A stretch of 64,000 nt of DNA, from the NCBI GenBank assembly GCA_000310025.1, contig FN649728.1, positions 7,164,704 through 7,228,703 on the forward strand, read 5' to 3'. Under the pieces are notes generated by a model. The model did not search any database and was not told the origin of the DNA. It was given only the letters and a program-made list of their open reading frames with translations. A program made the position numbers and the translations under genes. Below are positions 47,040 through 59,000 of the stretch, one piece after another (positions within the stretch are counted from its first letter, which is position 1; every line of letters starts with the position of its first letter). Source of the DNA: Ectocarpus siliculosus (taxonomy: Eukaryota > Sar > Phaeophyceae > Ectocarpales > Ectocarpaceae).

Positions 47040-48184
47040 AAAACAGATCAACACACCACGGATATCCGATTTATCGACAGGATTGTGTTCCCACAAGAAG
47101 AGATAGGTCTTATATCCAAAACATTTTCCCTCCAACCATCCATGTTGGTCGGATAGAATAGACTGGTACACATATATATATGTGCAGCAGTAGGGGGGCG
47201 ACTTGGCCAACACCCTCCCAAACGATGTGTCCAACGTGTTGCTGTGTACTCACTTCACCGTAGTTGACCGCCTGACTTCGTCAGGTCGACGCTCTTCTTG
47301 CACACGGCGCCATTAGGGTGCAGCCTAAACCCCCTTATACAATTGCGCTGCAATCTTGGCCGGGGGGGGGGGGGGGCGGGGTTATACGGTTTCCATATGG
47401 AGGAGGCCCCCTGGGGTATTTGTACTTCTGTAGGCGATTTTTCACTGGTGGTGCATGAAAAAAAATAGAAGGCGATTTTTTACTGGTGGTGCATGAAAAA
47501 AAAAAGAAAAGGAAAAGGAGGAAACCCCGGGTTTTGTAGGAAGAGTTCTGCGATCCGTCACGTGTTTGACTCAACCTTACCCGACCATCCCGCCCTCGAT
47601 TAACTCGCGAGTTTTTGCACTAGATGCGCAAAGAAAGCCAGTACCCTGGATCGACTGCTGTGAGTCGTTTAGGCATCCTGACACATAGTCCTGTTTGATT
47701 TTGACGAGCCACCTCTCTACATACCACATGGCATGTCATCACACACACATACATGCAGGTACGGTGTGGCTTTCTCTCTATCCAACAGAACCGCGTGACC
47801 ACCAGTATCATTACGGTATTCGGATAGCATGCAGAGAGCCCACAGCCCGCACTGCATGGCAGTAATAGCTGTCGCGAGCAGAGCACAGGACAATGGCGGC
47901 CGCTGCCTCGACAGATCATGCAGAGGATGAGAAAATATCCAAGCAAGTTAAAAACTCTCCAACGGCCACAACTAGTCTCGCTTCTAAAACTCAGCAGACC
48001 AACCCAGCGCTGCGTCGTAACTAAATAAGCAGCAGGGCAAGGAACAAAGACCTGCTTGGGAAAGCGTGTGTATTGGTCTGAAAGGGTTCGTTCGGCTGCC
48101 AGACTCTCTGTTTAGCCCAGCGGCGCACCCTCTCTCTCTCTGTCATCAGCTGTCTGTCAGCTTCGAGGCTCTCTGGTGGGCGGG

Positions 48185-48187
<3 letters not shown>

Positions 48188-48228
<41 letters not shown>
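48188..48228. repeat. (CT)n microsatellite
   Basis: About 20 uninterrupted CT units. It produces artificial Arg-Glu or Leu-Ser repeats in the overlapping open frames. Confidence 0.95.
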
Positions 48229-48229
<1 letters not shown>

Positions 48230-48357
48230 TCTGGGTCGCTGTTGTTGCGGCAGCAGCAACCAGATGCTAACACTCTTCATTGTTGGCGTGGTGGCTGTTC
48301 TGTAGCGGCTCTGTCTGTGGCAGCTGTGAGGTAACACGTCAAAGAGTGAGTGATGCT

Positions 48358-48408
48358 GTCGGTATTGGACATTTCCCCCTCTCTTTTCTCTATATGTCCA
48401 ATACCGAC
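48358..48408. repeat. Perfect 15-bp-stem hairpin
   Basis: GTCGGTATTGGACAT (48358-48372) and ATGTCCAATACCGAC (48394-48408) are exact reverse complements separated by a pyrimidine-rich loop of 21 nt. Confidence 0.85.
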
Positions 48409-48716
48409 AAAAACGTGCACCACCAGTAAAAAATCGCCCTTCTGTTCTGCTCTGTTCTCTGTCCCCCCCCGACATATACCCTGCCATCTCTCTCACACTC
48501 GTGTGTTTTTCAAACAACAAGCACATCCACCAGCACACCAGCACACACCTGTACTCTGTGGTTTCCTAGGTTCGGGCGAGGGTATGTGTGGCGCTACGAG
48601 TGTGGATGTGTTGCTGATAATTTTTTCTCGTCTACAGCAGTAGTAGTAGTGTTGTTGTAGAGTTTGTTGCAGCTGCTCACACAATGGCTTCTGGATCTTG
48701 AGAACAATTTTCATAA

Positions 48717-49412
48717 AAGCTGGGCCAGCCAAGAAGCTCACTTTCGTTGTTTCGCGTCTCACGCTGCCAATTCCACGAGTTTTGGATTGAAATTTTGTGC
48801 CTTAGAAGACAATAGAGGATGCGCCGGTGCCAGAATTTTTCGAATCTGAGTTGATTTGGGTATTAAATGCTCAATTGGCGGTGTAGTGGGGGATGCTTCC
48901 GGTACTGAAACCAGTATAAAAAACGTTTTTACAGATTAAGCCGAAATTTGGTGTGCACTTACCTGGGAGCATTGCGAGAACAATGATGGTAGTAACAAGG
49001 CTCAGGTCATCTTCCATCGAAAGTTATGGCCTCGTAAAATATCCTCTACAATACAACATTTTCCTGTATATTCCTATATATATTTTCGTCCCTGCGCCCA
49101 GGTGTAGAGGCCAGTAAGCAATTTTCTATTTACACCACGATTTTTACGAGTTGGAATCTGAAATTGTGACACGTGGTCGGTGTTAGTATAACGAAGACCT
49201 TGACTGGCCGTACTTTTTTTTATTGCGACCAATCAAGACGCCATTTTCCTTTTAATAGGGCTACCTCGTGAAAAAAAAGAAAAAAGTACGTCTAGTCAAG
49301 GTCTTCGTTATACTAACACCGACCACGTGACAAAATTTCAGATTCTAACTCGTAAAAATCGTGGTGTAAATCGTTTTCAACCATTTTGTAGGCGTCTTGG
49401 CTGGCCCAGCTT
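48717..49412. mobile_element. TIR element family 3, copy A
   Basis: AAGCTGGGCCAGCCAAG (48717-48733) is perfectly inverted at 49396-49412. A strong internal palindrome (arms about 49130-49222 and 49281-49372) contains GTCAAGGTCTTCG/GTTATACTAACACCGACCACG. The left half is collinear with copy B at 54281 (GGATGCGC.GGTGCC, TTGATT, CAATTGGCGG, TACCTGGGA.CAT, AGTTATGGCC). No protein is encoded. About 696 bp, the same length as copy B. Confidence 0.8.
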
Positions 49413-50184
49413 GTATTGTTGGGAGATGCAGCATAGCATGATATCCTCGATATCTGAGCTTCGGCAGGGCTTGCAATACCCCTCCCTTTTGCTGCCCTCT
49501 GCTCTTTACGGCAGAGAATACGTTCGGGCGAGTGGGTGTGTGGTGCTGCAAAATAACACATATATATATGCATGTATTTATGTACTGTATGTATGCACAC
49601 ACACGTCCATCTACATACGTTGAAATATTCATGATTTGGCATTGATTGGCCCTATTCCCGAGACCTTGATAATACCCGCTGTCACTGACGTCTCTTCATC
49701 GGTCAGTCGGTTAGCGCGGGTGCTAATAATCTAGACACACCTGCCTATGGACTTGCCAATACACAGCGCGAAGGGCTACAGGGCGGCAACTCCACGACTT
49801 GCCACTACACCAGCATTGCAAAAGATCAATAAATGATCAGTCAGAACGCCTCAAACCCAAAAGGGTTACAATATCGCAAAGCCAAATGAAGAGTCTAATC
49901 GACACTTTCACACCTCTCTCCGTCGACGACGATTTGTTCCTGTCGATACTCCACGAGGGTGCCACTGCTCCTCTAAGTGGTAGCTTGGGCCGAGCCAATC
50001 ACGCCTCTCTCGGGTGGATAGACAATATTGTGCTGGGGTTGGGCTGGCTCAGCGCGGGGGTGGTGGTGCCTCTGTGGAAGCTGTGTGCGTGCGTGTGCTC
50101 ACACCTTCTACTTGCGGCCCTGCTTGCGGCCCGAAATTACAACAATATTGTTGTTGTTATTGTTGTTGTTGTTGCTGGCTTCAG
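49413..50184. other. No gene; tRNA-like half and GTT microsatellite
   Basis: A 155-codon frame (49799-50266) has no motif. (GTT)n lies at about 50146-50176. See the separate entry for the tRNA-like segment. Confidence 0.4.
49695..49736 (+). other. tRNA-Ile-like 5' half (probable SINE head or pseudo-tRNA)
   Basis: CGGTCAGTCGGTTAGCGCGG followed by TGCTAATAATCTAGA resembles the D-arm and anticodon arm of tRNA-Ile(AAU): GGTTAGCGC in the D-loop and GGTGCTAATAA at the anticodon. No T-arm with GGTTCGANTCC follows, so it is not a functional tRNA. Confidence 0.25.
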
Positions 50185-53100
50185 GGCGTATATTAACGAA
50201 GTGCCGAAAATCAAAATCCAAATGGGCACAAAATCAAAATCAAAATGCGTTATCGTGGAAAACTGAAAAACGAGGGTCGTCTAGGTTAACGAGGATAGGA
50301 GACAGATGAGGCAAAATATCAAAAAGACCTGGCACCAGGGGAAGACCCAGCAGCGCAGCGGTGATTTTTCTAGGGTGCGTTTTACGCTCTTCTGTTCACG
50401 TGTTAGCCGATATCTCGCCAAATACTGAACGAGTTGCCTCAAGAAAGGTATCCGGAAGGAGCTGGAAACATGGGCTGTTGGGCAATGCCAAGGTTTGGGG
50501 CCGTGAGGTGCTGAATGCGCCGGAAAAAAAAAGGTCGTGTTGAAGCAAAAATGCCAACGGTTGCGAGCGGTCACTTCAAGTTGGGTGTTTTGGGCCGCCA
50601 CGGGTTGTGATATCCACCAATAACTTCCCGAAGAAGGAAGCAACAGCAACAGCAACCCTTCGCGGCAGGAGGTACGTATCTCCTTCATCTTTCAAGCCCA
50701 AGGTCTGCTACCGTGGGGTATCGTGCGTGTAGGGAAAAACGTTTTCGTTAACCCTAAAAAATCCACGTCAGAGAGCGGCTAGTTCAAGGTCGCGCCGAAT
50801 GTCTGCTCACAGTTAAGGTTTTCAGCGATAACTCTTCGAAAAGAGAAAGCAACAGCATTAGCAATGCCACGCGACGGGAGGTAGCTTTACCCACCATCTG
50901 TCTCGTAGAAGATTAGATGCCTTGGGGTATCGTGAGTGTGGAGAAAAAGGTTGCAACTACCCTCTCCCGCACGGAATAGCCCGAAAAAGGCGCGCAGCCC
51001 TGTTCTGATCGTCAGTCCGTTCACCGCTTGTCACGATCGGCATTTTCTCTTCGAGTACCCAACGAGCCGGCCTGTTTTGTGGCTTGCCGGCGAGCAGAGT
51101 CTTCTGGCTACAAATAATGGCCATGTTGTCGGTGGTAGGGTGCCGATAGCCCCTCTATAAGCAGTGTGCAGCAGGTCGTGTAGTACACATGCTTTGCAGC
51201 GGCCGCGCGGCACGTGCTCCAACCCTTCGAAGTGTTGAACTCCTTTCCTTTTTGAGATTGATTTTGATAAAAAAAGTCCCCCGGGGACTTCTTCTCAGGG
51301 CGTGTATTAACGAAGTGCCGAAAATCAAAATCCAAATGGGCGCAAAATCAAAATCAAAATGCGTTATCGTGGAAAACTGAAAAAAGAGGGTCGTGTAGGT
51401 TAACGAGGATAGGAGACAGATGAGGCAAAATATCAAAAAGACCTGGCACCAGGGGAAGACCCAGCAGCGCAGCGGTGATTTTTCTAGGGTGCGTTTTACG
51501 CTCTTCTGTTCACGTGTTAGCCGATATCTCGCCAAATACTCAACAAGTCGCCTCAAGAAAGGTATCCGGAAGGAGCTGGAAACATGGGCTGTTGGGCAAT
51601 GCCAAGGTTTGGGGCCGTGAGGTGCCGAATGCGCCGGAAAAAAAAGGTTGTGTTGAAGCAAAAATGCCAACGGTTGCTAGCGGTCACTTCAAGTTGGGTG
51701 TTTTGGGCCGCCACGGGTTGTGATATCCACCAATAACTTCCCGAAGAAGGAAGCAACAGCAACAGTAACGCCACGCGGCAGGAGGTTCGTATCTCCTTCA
51801 TCTTTCAAGCCCAAGGTCTGCTACCGTGGGGTATCGTGCGTGTAGGGAAAAAAGTTTTGGTTGACCCTAAAAAATCCACGTCAGAGAGCGGATAGTTCAA
51901 GTTCGCGCCGAATGTCTGCTCACAGTTTAGTTTTTCAGCGATAACTCTTCGAAGGAGGAAGCAACAGCATCAGCAATGCCACGCGACGGGAGGTAGCTTT
52001 ACCCACCATCTGTCCCGTACAAGGTTAGATGCCTTGGGGTATCGTGAGTGTGGAGAAAAAAGGTTGCAACTACCCTCTCCCGCACGGAACAGCCCGAAAA
52101 AGGCGCGCAGCCCTGTTCTGATCGTCAGTCCGTTCACCGCTTGTCACGATCGGCATTTTCTCCTCGAGTACCCAACGAGCCGGCCCGTTTTGTGGCTTGC
52201 CGGCGAGCAGAGTCTTCTGGTTACAAATAATGGCCATGTTGTCGGTGGTAGAGTGCCGATAGCCCCTCTATAAGCAGTGTGCAGCAGGTCGTGTCGTACA
52301 CCTGCTTTGCAGCGGCCTCGCGGCAGGTGCTCCAAGCCTTCGAAGTCTTGAACTCCTTTCCTTTTTGATATTGATTTTGATAAAAAAAAGTCCCCCGGGG
52401 ACTTCTTCCCAGACAGAGGAACTTATCAAAAATCAAAGGGCGTCGTCAGGAGGTAGCAGATATTCGACCAATCAGATCTCGATTTTGATTTTGATTTTTT
52501 CGATTTTGATTTTCGGCACTTCGTTAATATACGCCCTCAGACAAAGGAACTTCTCAAAAATCAAAGGGCGTCGTCAGGAGGTAGCAGATATTCGACCAAT
52601 CAGATCTCGATTTTGATTTTGATTTTTTTCGATTTTGATTTTCGGCACTTCATTAACATTCACTTGCACACGCACAGCGTNNNNNNNNNNNNNNNNNNNN
52701 NNNNNNNNNNNNNNNNNNNNNNNNNNNNNNNNNNNNNNNNNNNNNNNNNNNNNNNNNNNNNNNNNNNNNNNNNNNNNNNNATCAAAATCAAAATCGAGAT
52801 CTGATTGGTCGAATATATGCTACCTCCTGACGACGCCCTTTGATTTTTGATAAGTTCCTCTGTGTCTGAGAAGAAGTCCCCGGGGGACTTTTTTTTATCA
52901 AAATCAATATCAAAAAGGAAAGGAGTTCAAGACTTCGAAGGGCTTGGAGCACCTGCCGCGAGGCCGCTGCAAAACAAGTGTACTACACGACCTGCTGCAC
53001 ACTGCTCATAGAGGGTCTATCGGCACTCTACCACCGACAACATGGCCATAATTTGTAGCCAGAAGACTCTGCTCGCCGGCAAGCCATAAAACGGGCCGGC

Positions 53101-53803
53101 TCGTTGGGTGCTCGAAGAGAAAATGCCGATCGTGACAAGCGGTGAACGGAATGACGATCAGAACAGGGCTGCGCGCCTTTTTCGGGCTGTTCCGTGCGGG
53201 AGAGGGTAGTTGCAACCTTTTTTCTCCACACTCACGATACCCCAAGGCATCTAACCTTGTACGATACAGATGGTGGGTAAAGCTACCTCCCGTCGCGTGG
53301 CATTGCTAATGCTGTTGCTTCCTCCTTCGAAGAGTTATCGCTGAAAACCTTAACTGTGAGCAGACATTCGGCGCGACCTTGAACTAGCCGCTCTCTGACG
53401 TGGATTTATCAGGGTCAACGAAAACGTTTTTCCCTACACGCACGATACCCCACGGTAGCAGACCTTGCGCTTGAAAGATGGAGCAGGGACGTACCTCCTG
53501 CCGCGAAGGGTTGCTGTTGCTGTTGCTGTTGCTTCCTTCTTCGGAACGTTATTGGTGGATATCACAACCCGTGGCGGCCCAAAACACCCAACTTGAAGTG
53601 ACCGCTCGCAACCGTTGGCATTTTTGCTTCAACACGACCTTTTTTTTCCGGCGCACTCGGCACCTCACGGCCCCAATCCTTGGCATTGCCCAAAAGCCCA
53701 TGTTTCCAGCTCCTTCCGGATACCCGTTTTGAGGCAACTCGTTCAGTATTTGGCGAGATATCGGCTAATGCGTGAACAGAAGAGTGTAAAACGCACCCTC
53801 TTA
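50185..53803. repeat. 1.1-kb unit in tandem and inverted array around an assembly gap
   Basis: Unit 1 (about 50185-51295) and unit 2 (about 51296-52405) are direct copies of over 95% identity by eye, each starting with GGGCGTRTATTAACGAAGTG and ending TCCCCCGGGGACTT. Two direct copies of a 127-bp piece follow (52412-52665; GGCGTCGTCAGGAGGTAGCA, GATCTCGATTTTGATTTTGA). After the N gap the unit recurs inverted (about 52860-53803) and stops short of its full length. The repeated minus-strand open frames inside the units arise from copying and show no motif. Class unknown; the inverted arrangement suggests a foldback or TIR element with tandem arms. Confidence 0.8.
52681..52780. other. Assembly gap (100 N)
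   Basis: Exactly 100 N placed between inverted copies of the same repeat. The true distance and arrangement across it are unknown. Confidence 0.99.
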
Positions 53804-54280
53804 ACCCCTCCCCGAGTTTGAGCATCAGCTTCGGCCTCCTGTGACGGACAAGACGACCGGAAATTTGACGTGTTTGCGCAGAACAAAATTTGGCTCGTAA
53901 CGACCAGTTCGGGGTACATCTAAAGTTCCTCCGACGTGACTTCTGCCTAAATATGTCTTGAGATTTCGCCATTTAGAGAAATTTGCAAGCGAAATTTGCC
54001 GCCCGAACGACCACGCGCGCTGGTTGGTCCACGTCAGTTTGGGCCGCTTGCTGCGCCGTTGTGGCACGAGACGGCACGAGACGGCAACGGGCTATGGTCC
54101 ATGACATTAAAAAAAAAAGTTGGACGCTAACTGAGATTCTCCCTCTTCTAATTTCAGCATAAATTGGAGGTAGACTTGTGGGTGTTAGTCTGAGGAAGCT
54201 GGCGGGTCTCATTCTACGTAGGCGTGCATGGCACATGCGGGGACGGATCAGGACAGGGCCCTCTCCACAAGCCCTTCATC
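53804..54280. other. No recognisable gene
   Basis: Unique sequence between the array and the TIR element; short frames only, no motif. Confidence 0.45.
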
Positions 54281-54973
54281 GTACAAGCTGGTCTGACCAA
54301 GAAGATAACTTTCGTTCTTTCATGTCCCACTCTGCTGTTTCAACGAATTTAGACTTCAAATTTGGCGGGTGCTCGTATAAGACCATAGGGGATGCGCGGG
54401 TGCCGGAATTTTTTGGATCTGAGTTGATTTTATGTATATAACTATCAATTGGCGGCATAGTTGGGATACTTCCTGTACTGAAATCAGCATGAAAAAACGT
54501 TTCTCAGATCAAGCTGAAAATTGCTGTGCATGTACCTGGGAACATCGCGAGAGCAAAGAAGGTAGTTTCAAGGCTCACGGCATCTTCCATCAGAAGTTAT
54601 GGCCTATTAAAGAATCCGACACAACACACGAGATACCTGAGGCAACGTAAGGATCTCGCGATTCCCACGCTGTTTTTTCGAATTAGAAGCTGAAATTTCG
54701 ACACGGCATCCCCATGAGTACAACAAACAAAAAAGCCACTGCGCCATTTGACTTTTTCTTTTTTCTGCGACTTTTTGGCATAGCAAATATTCCCATGAAT
54801 ACTAATATCAGCCCAACTTACGAAATAAAAAATAATCCAAATAGCGCAGTGGTCTTTGTGTTTAGAGTACTCATGCAGATCCCGTGTCAAAATTTCAGGT
54901 TCTAACTCGAAAAAACCGCGTGGGAAATCCGCTCCAAGCTTCAAATTTGCATCTTGGTCAGACCAGCTTGTAC
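54281..54973. mobile_element. TIR element family 3, copy B
   Basis: GTACAAGCTGGTCTGACCAA followed by G at 54281-54301 is perfectly inverted at 54953-54973 (21 bp). The interior is homologous to copy A at 48717-49412. Total length is 693 bp. Palindromic GTAC lies at both extremes. No coding capacity. TIR sequence differs between copies (GGGCCAGCC versus GGTCTGACC) but is matched within each copy. Confidence 0.85.
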
Positions 54974-56039
54974 ACCCATCCGATTGCTCGAGCGTCTACT
55001 GGACTCGCACTCGGCGTGCGCTCTAGCAGCATCACAGGCGGGGCTGGTGGCGAAGGAAGGAGGCCCGATCATCAACGGTGAGTCGAGAAAAATTGAAACA
55101 TGACCATCGGAGATCTGGGGTGTTTGGGTCTAATCGTCGAGCATGCCCTCCGTGTCGCCCTCACGCTCGACTCTCAGCGTAGGGGCAGGTAGGCCCCGAG
55201 GCCTACAGCTATCAGTGTGTAACGCTGGCTATCTCGGACAGAAGTCCGTTTGTCAAATGGTGTAGTGTACACAGAGCAATGTCCAAACTCCGCACCCACA
55301 TCCGCCACAGGTCAACATCCGACCGCTTATGCACGCTAAAATGGCCTGTTTTTGCACCCTAAAATGGCCTGTTTTGTCATGCGGTGCCGCACACATGGGA
55401 ACGCTGTTGCCCTGCGGTCGAACAGCTGATCCCCGAAGCACAACCTCCCTAACATGGTGCGCAGCATCACCCCAGTAGAACTACCACCTAGTGGTGCACA
55501 CCTTGTCATGAAGCCGCAGGCGTCTGACGCTTTAGTTGTTACTTTGTGTCTCAATGTTGCCACACACATACCGTCTGCGACTCAAGATATCACCCCCCCA
55601 CACCTATTCTAAAATCAACAATAGTACTTGACGACGAAGCGACGACGAAGAGGACGCAACAACGAAACGATACGTTAGCTGTGAGCTCACGAACAGACGG
55701 TTTCAACGTCTATGTTTTCCGCGCTACGGCTCTTTCTGCTGCTGTTGATAAATCGAGCTTTGAAAATGGTCCAGAAGGTGGTGTGTTATCTTGCATCGTG
55801 TACGGTAGGCGTATCACACCTCGGGCGGCAGCTGCTGTTCTCTTACATACATAGGGACGCACCTGCTACTTCCGGCGTCCATTCAAGTGTTCTTCAGCAG
55901 TCCTTGTGCGGCGTTGTCATCTACTATTAGGGAGCATGAAGCGTTGGGTCTACACGTCATAGGCATGCAGCCGCCTTCATGTAATGACGTCTCCCTCCCC
56001 GGGTTGATATTGAATTTTCTGGTTTGAACAGGGTGTGAC
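54974..56039. other. No recognisable gene
   Basis: Short frames only. GCACNCTAAAATGGCCTGTT occurs twice in direct orientation near 55332 and 55354. Upstream exons or the promoter of the gene starting at 56040 may lie here, but no TATA box stands out. Confidence 0.4.
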
Positions 56040-59000
56040 ATGGAAGCGACTGCTCTGCGCGATGTGGTCTCCGGATCGAACGAGGGAACAGGACCATCGC
56101 CAGTCAAGCCAAGAGACGTCTTCATGGTGAGCTTACATATACCCTCCTTTTTTTGCGTTAGTCGTATCTACTGCTTCTGTTCCTCGTCTGGCGTTTCAAG
56201 AGGTTGTAGAGGAAGACGATTTGTCAACTTTTCCTCTTCAATCTTTTCCAAGCGCTTTCTTCTCCTTCTGGGAGAGATAAAAGTACTCCTGTAGTCAGCC
56301 CATGTGTGTCATGTAATTACTTCCCCTCCCTTTGTTGTATGCTCTCTCTCTCTCGTAGGGAGTGGATTCACCCGCAGAGGATAGCGACGACCGCGCGCAT
56401 GGCGGTGACTCCCCAACGCCTATCCAACGTACCTAGCGTCATTTTAGTTTTGCTTTACACACTAAGGGTTATGACCCTTTTCAACGCCTGCTGTGGCCCT
56501 CGTTGTTTGTCCCTTCATAAAACAAAAAGATGAATTCTTGTCCCTGCTCGGTACCTCACAGCATCTCTGCCGTGGTCTCGCCGCCGCGGACGTCGTGCAT
56601 GGCGACAGACTTGGTCAATATATCGAGGAGAAAAATGAGGGACACATTAAAAACGAGGGACACATTCTTCAGAGCACGATACAGCAGATAACCAGGTCTT
56701 CGAGTTCATGCGACCGCCCACTGGCTGTTCGTTCTTATTCTAGGTTTCTCGGAGGATTTGGACGATGACGACATGGTCGGAGAAGACTCGGAAGATGAGT
56801 TGGAACAGGATTTGGAGATTATTTCCCCCGTGGCTGCTATGCTGAACGAGCACTCTGGCCAGGTGAGACCAAATATCTAGGTGTGGTAGGTATGCGGATC
56901 GGCATGCAAGGTAGGGTTACGCATTGTGTCGTGGCAAGCGGGTTCGAAAACATCGTCTTTTATCTACCAATAGATGATCCGGACATGTACTAGTTCAGAG
57001 ATCCGCCTGGCGCCGTCCGCTAGCTGCCTGCGAATGCCCATAGACTCTGGACAGCAACGTCACCAATGTGTCGCTTCGATCTGCGAAGATACGCACTTGC
57101 TCGTACTCTCTCGTGCTTGTTTTCCTCAAAACCCTCCATGTCCGATTTTCAGGAAGCCGCTGTTGAAGTGCGGGACGACGCCGTGGAAAACCTACGACCG
57201 AGTCCTCGTGATGTAGCGGTAGTGAAAAAAAGCGTAACCGCCGAGCTAGACCATTTCCCTTGGCTGCAAAGTATTTGGGGTATATGGTCATCGACCTCCC
57301 CCCTACAAGAGAGATGATTATGACCTCCTGGACATACCTTGTAGAGCTTCTAGCCGCCGGCAGAGCACGCAAGCCTACGACAAGGACAGCGTCCACTTTC
57401 ACCTTGTCACGCTTCCAGACATGGCCCGACCGGCTAAGAACGTGGATCAACCATGAAAGCGTTCAGGAAGTCGCGCGCACACGGCAGGGCGACCAGGGCA
57501 GGCACTATCTGTGCTGCATCATCAACGTAGTGGATGAGGTACGCACGCAAGGCGGCACTCACCGAGTACAACTCGCATGACCGCGGTGTTTCGTCTGCAG
57601 TGTTGGGGAAAAGGAGTAAAAACAATTACAGCAGGGTTTGATGACGGGGCGGGTTATATAAAGTTACGTCAACTATCTTAGAAGCTCGTAGTCCTCCTTA
57701 GTTCGCTCTAGTTAGCCTTCCTTCGGCATCCCAATTTATACTTTTTTTTTTCTCGTTCAAATAATATTCTTAATCCGTATCCCCTCTGTGCACGCCAGGG
57801 GCTATACCGCGTGTTCGTGAAAGAGAGGGAGAAATCGAACACGGTGGCTCTCACCTATCCTACGGAAATCCACAAGATCTCAACGGCGCGTGGGAAGGTC
57901 CTGTATTACATTGCGGGGTGGTTGCTAAGCAAGGCGTGGTCGCGTAAGAGAAGGCACAAGATACCCGACCAGGAGTGGGACTTCATAGTGCAGCACAATC
58001 ATTCCCCCTCTAGTGCGGGCGCCATTGAGAGAGATCCGATCCTCCAAGATATGGTTGGGGGGGTCGATGCGAGGAATGATCCCGTTAACGGTGCGGGGCT
58101 CCTCTTTCCTACACTGGCGTGGTACGAATTCGTATTCCACGTCGAGAACGGGATATACCATTTCCTCCGCGACCCTTACTTTCTAGGTACTTATCTCGGG
58201 GACTTATCGGCTGAGATCTTGAGGGTAGTCACCGAGTCATCAGAGGTACGGAAGGCATGGGCTAAATGCTGCCCTTCCGCCGTTGCCCCCCCCCGGTCGA
58301 AGCGCAACCTGAGATTCTCGACGACATATACAAATTTGTCTTGCAGAAGTTTCACAACGTCCGTATGGGGGATTTCGCACGCCGATTGAGTCAGAATTCC
58401 ACGCTCAGGCTGTCGAAGGGCGAATTGGCCCTGCGACAAAATCTGAGAGCCACCAGCGCGAAGGGGGAGGCCACAGCGAAGGGGGTGGCTCCAGTTGGTG
58501 GAGGGATTGATGGAACGAGCCAGTTGGCGGGTAGTGTCGTGGCAGGTTCGGGGACTGTGACGAATGAGGGTCTAGCTGTTGAGACGGTGAGAAAGATGAC
58601 CAAGCCACAGTTGTTTGAACTGACCAAGGGCACATTAGTGGACCTCATTAAAGCTGGGGGTGGCGACGCCAAGGTGTGGAGGAAGAAGGAATTTTTAGTC
58701 AACGCTTTGCTTAGCGTTGTCGGCGGCTCTAGCGAAGACGGCGAAGGAGGGCGGGTAGATCATGGGTCGGAAAATGGGCCAGTCGATGTGGCGCGGGACG
58801 GCGGTGATGGCGAAATATCGAACGTCCGGGTTAACCAGGTCTCGTCGACGGGCGGCGAAGGTCTTGAATGGATCGATGCTTTACCGTTAGAGGACGCCGA
58901 CATGTCGAACCTGCTGCAAGAATTGGCTCTGGGGGGTGGGGAAACTGACGCATCTCTCGGAGACTTCGACGAAGATTTTTTGGGGCGGTCTATCGATTTT

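Larger units (their letters stand above)
41843..47412. mobile_element. Candidate autonomous DNA transposon with BED-finger gene
   Basis: TCCATATGGAAACCGTA at 41851-41867 is perfectly inverted as TACGGTTTCCATATGGA at 47385-47401. Outside it the two ends continue as related sequence (AAGGGGCCC left; GGAGGCCCCCTGG right), suggesting imperfect termini of about 30 bp. The 5.57-kb interval contains a single plus-strand multi-exon gene (42066-45343) of transposon type and a nested foldback element (45616-47039). Without the nested element the unit is about 4.1 kb. G-runs sit just inside both ends (about 41903-41921 and 47361-47376). No unambiguous target-site duplication was identified. The boundary claim rests on the inverted ends flanking a plausible transposase-like gene. 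Confidence 0.5.
47413..48716. other. No gene; inverted motif pair, CT microsatellite, small hairpin
   Basis: GGCGATTTTTCACTGGTGGT and a second copy about 40 bp later (47436; 47473) are matched in inverse orientation at about 48413-48440 (GTGCACCACCAGTAAAAAAT). 48188-48228 is (CT)n. The hairpin at 48358-48408 is described separately. Confidence 0.5.

Noticed and set aside
48146-48544. Arg-Glu repeat protein on the minus strand
   Set aside because: The repeat is the translated CT microsatellite; no other coding evidence.
50281-50688. Minus-strand frame repeated in each 1.1-kb unit (also about 51155-51670 and, on plus, 53478-53821)
   Set aside because: Conservation follows the recent DNA duplication; the frame shifts between copies and carries no motif.
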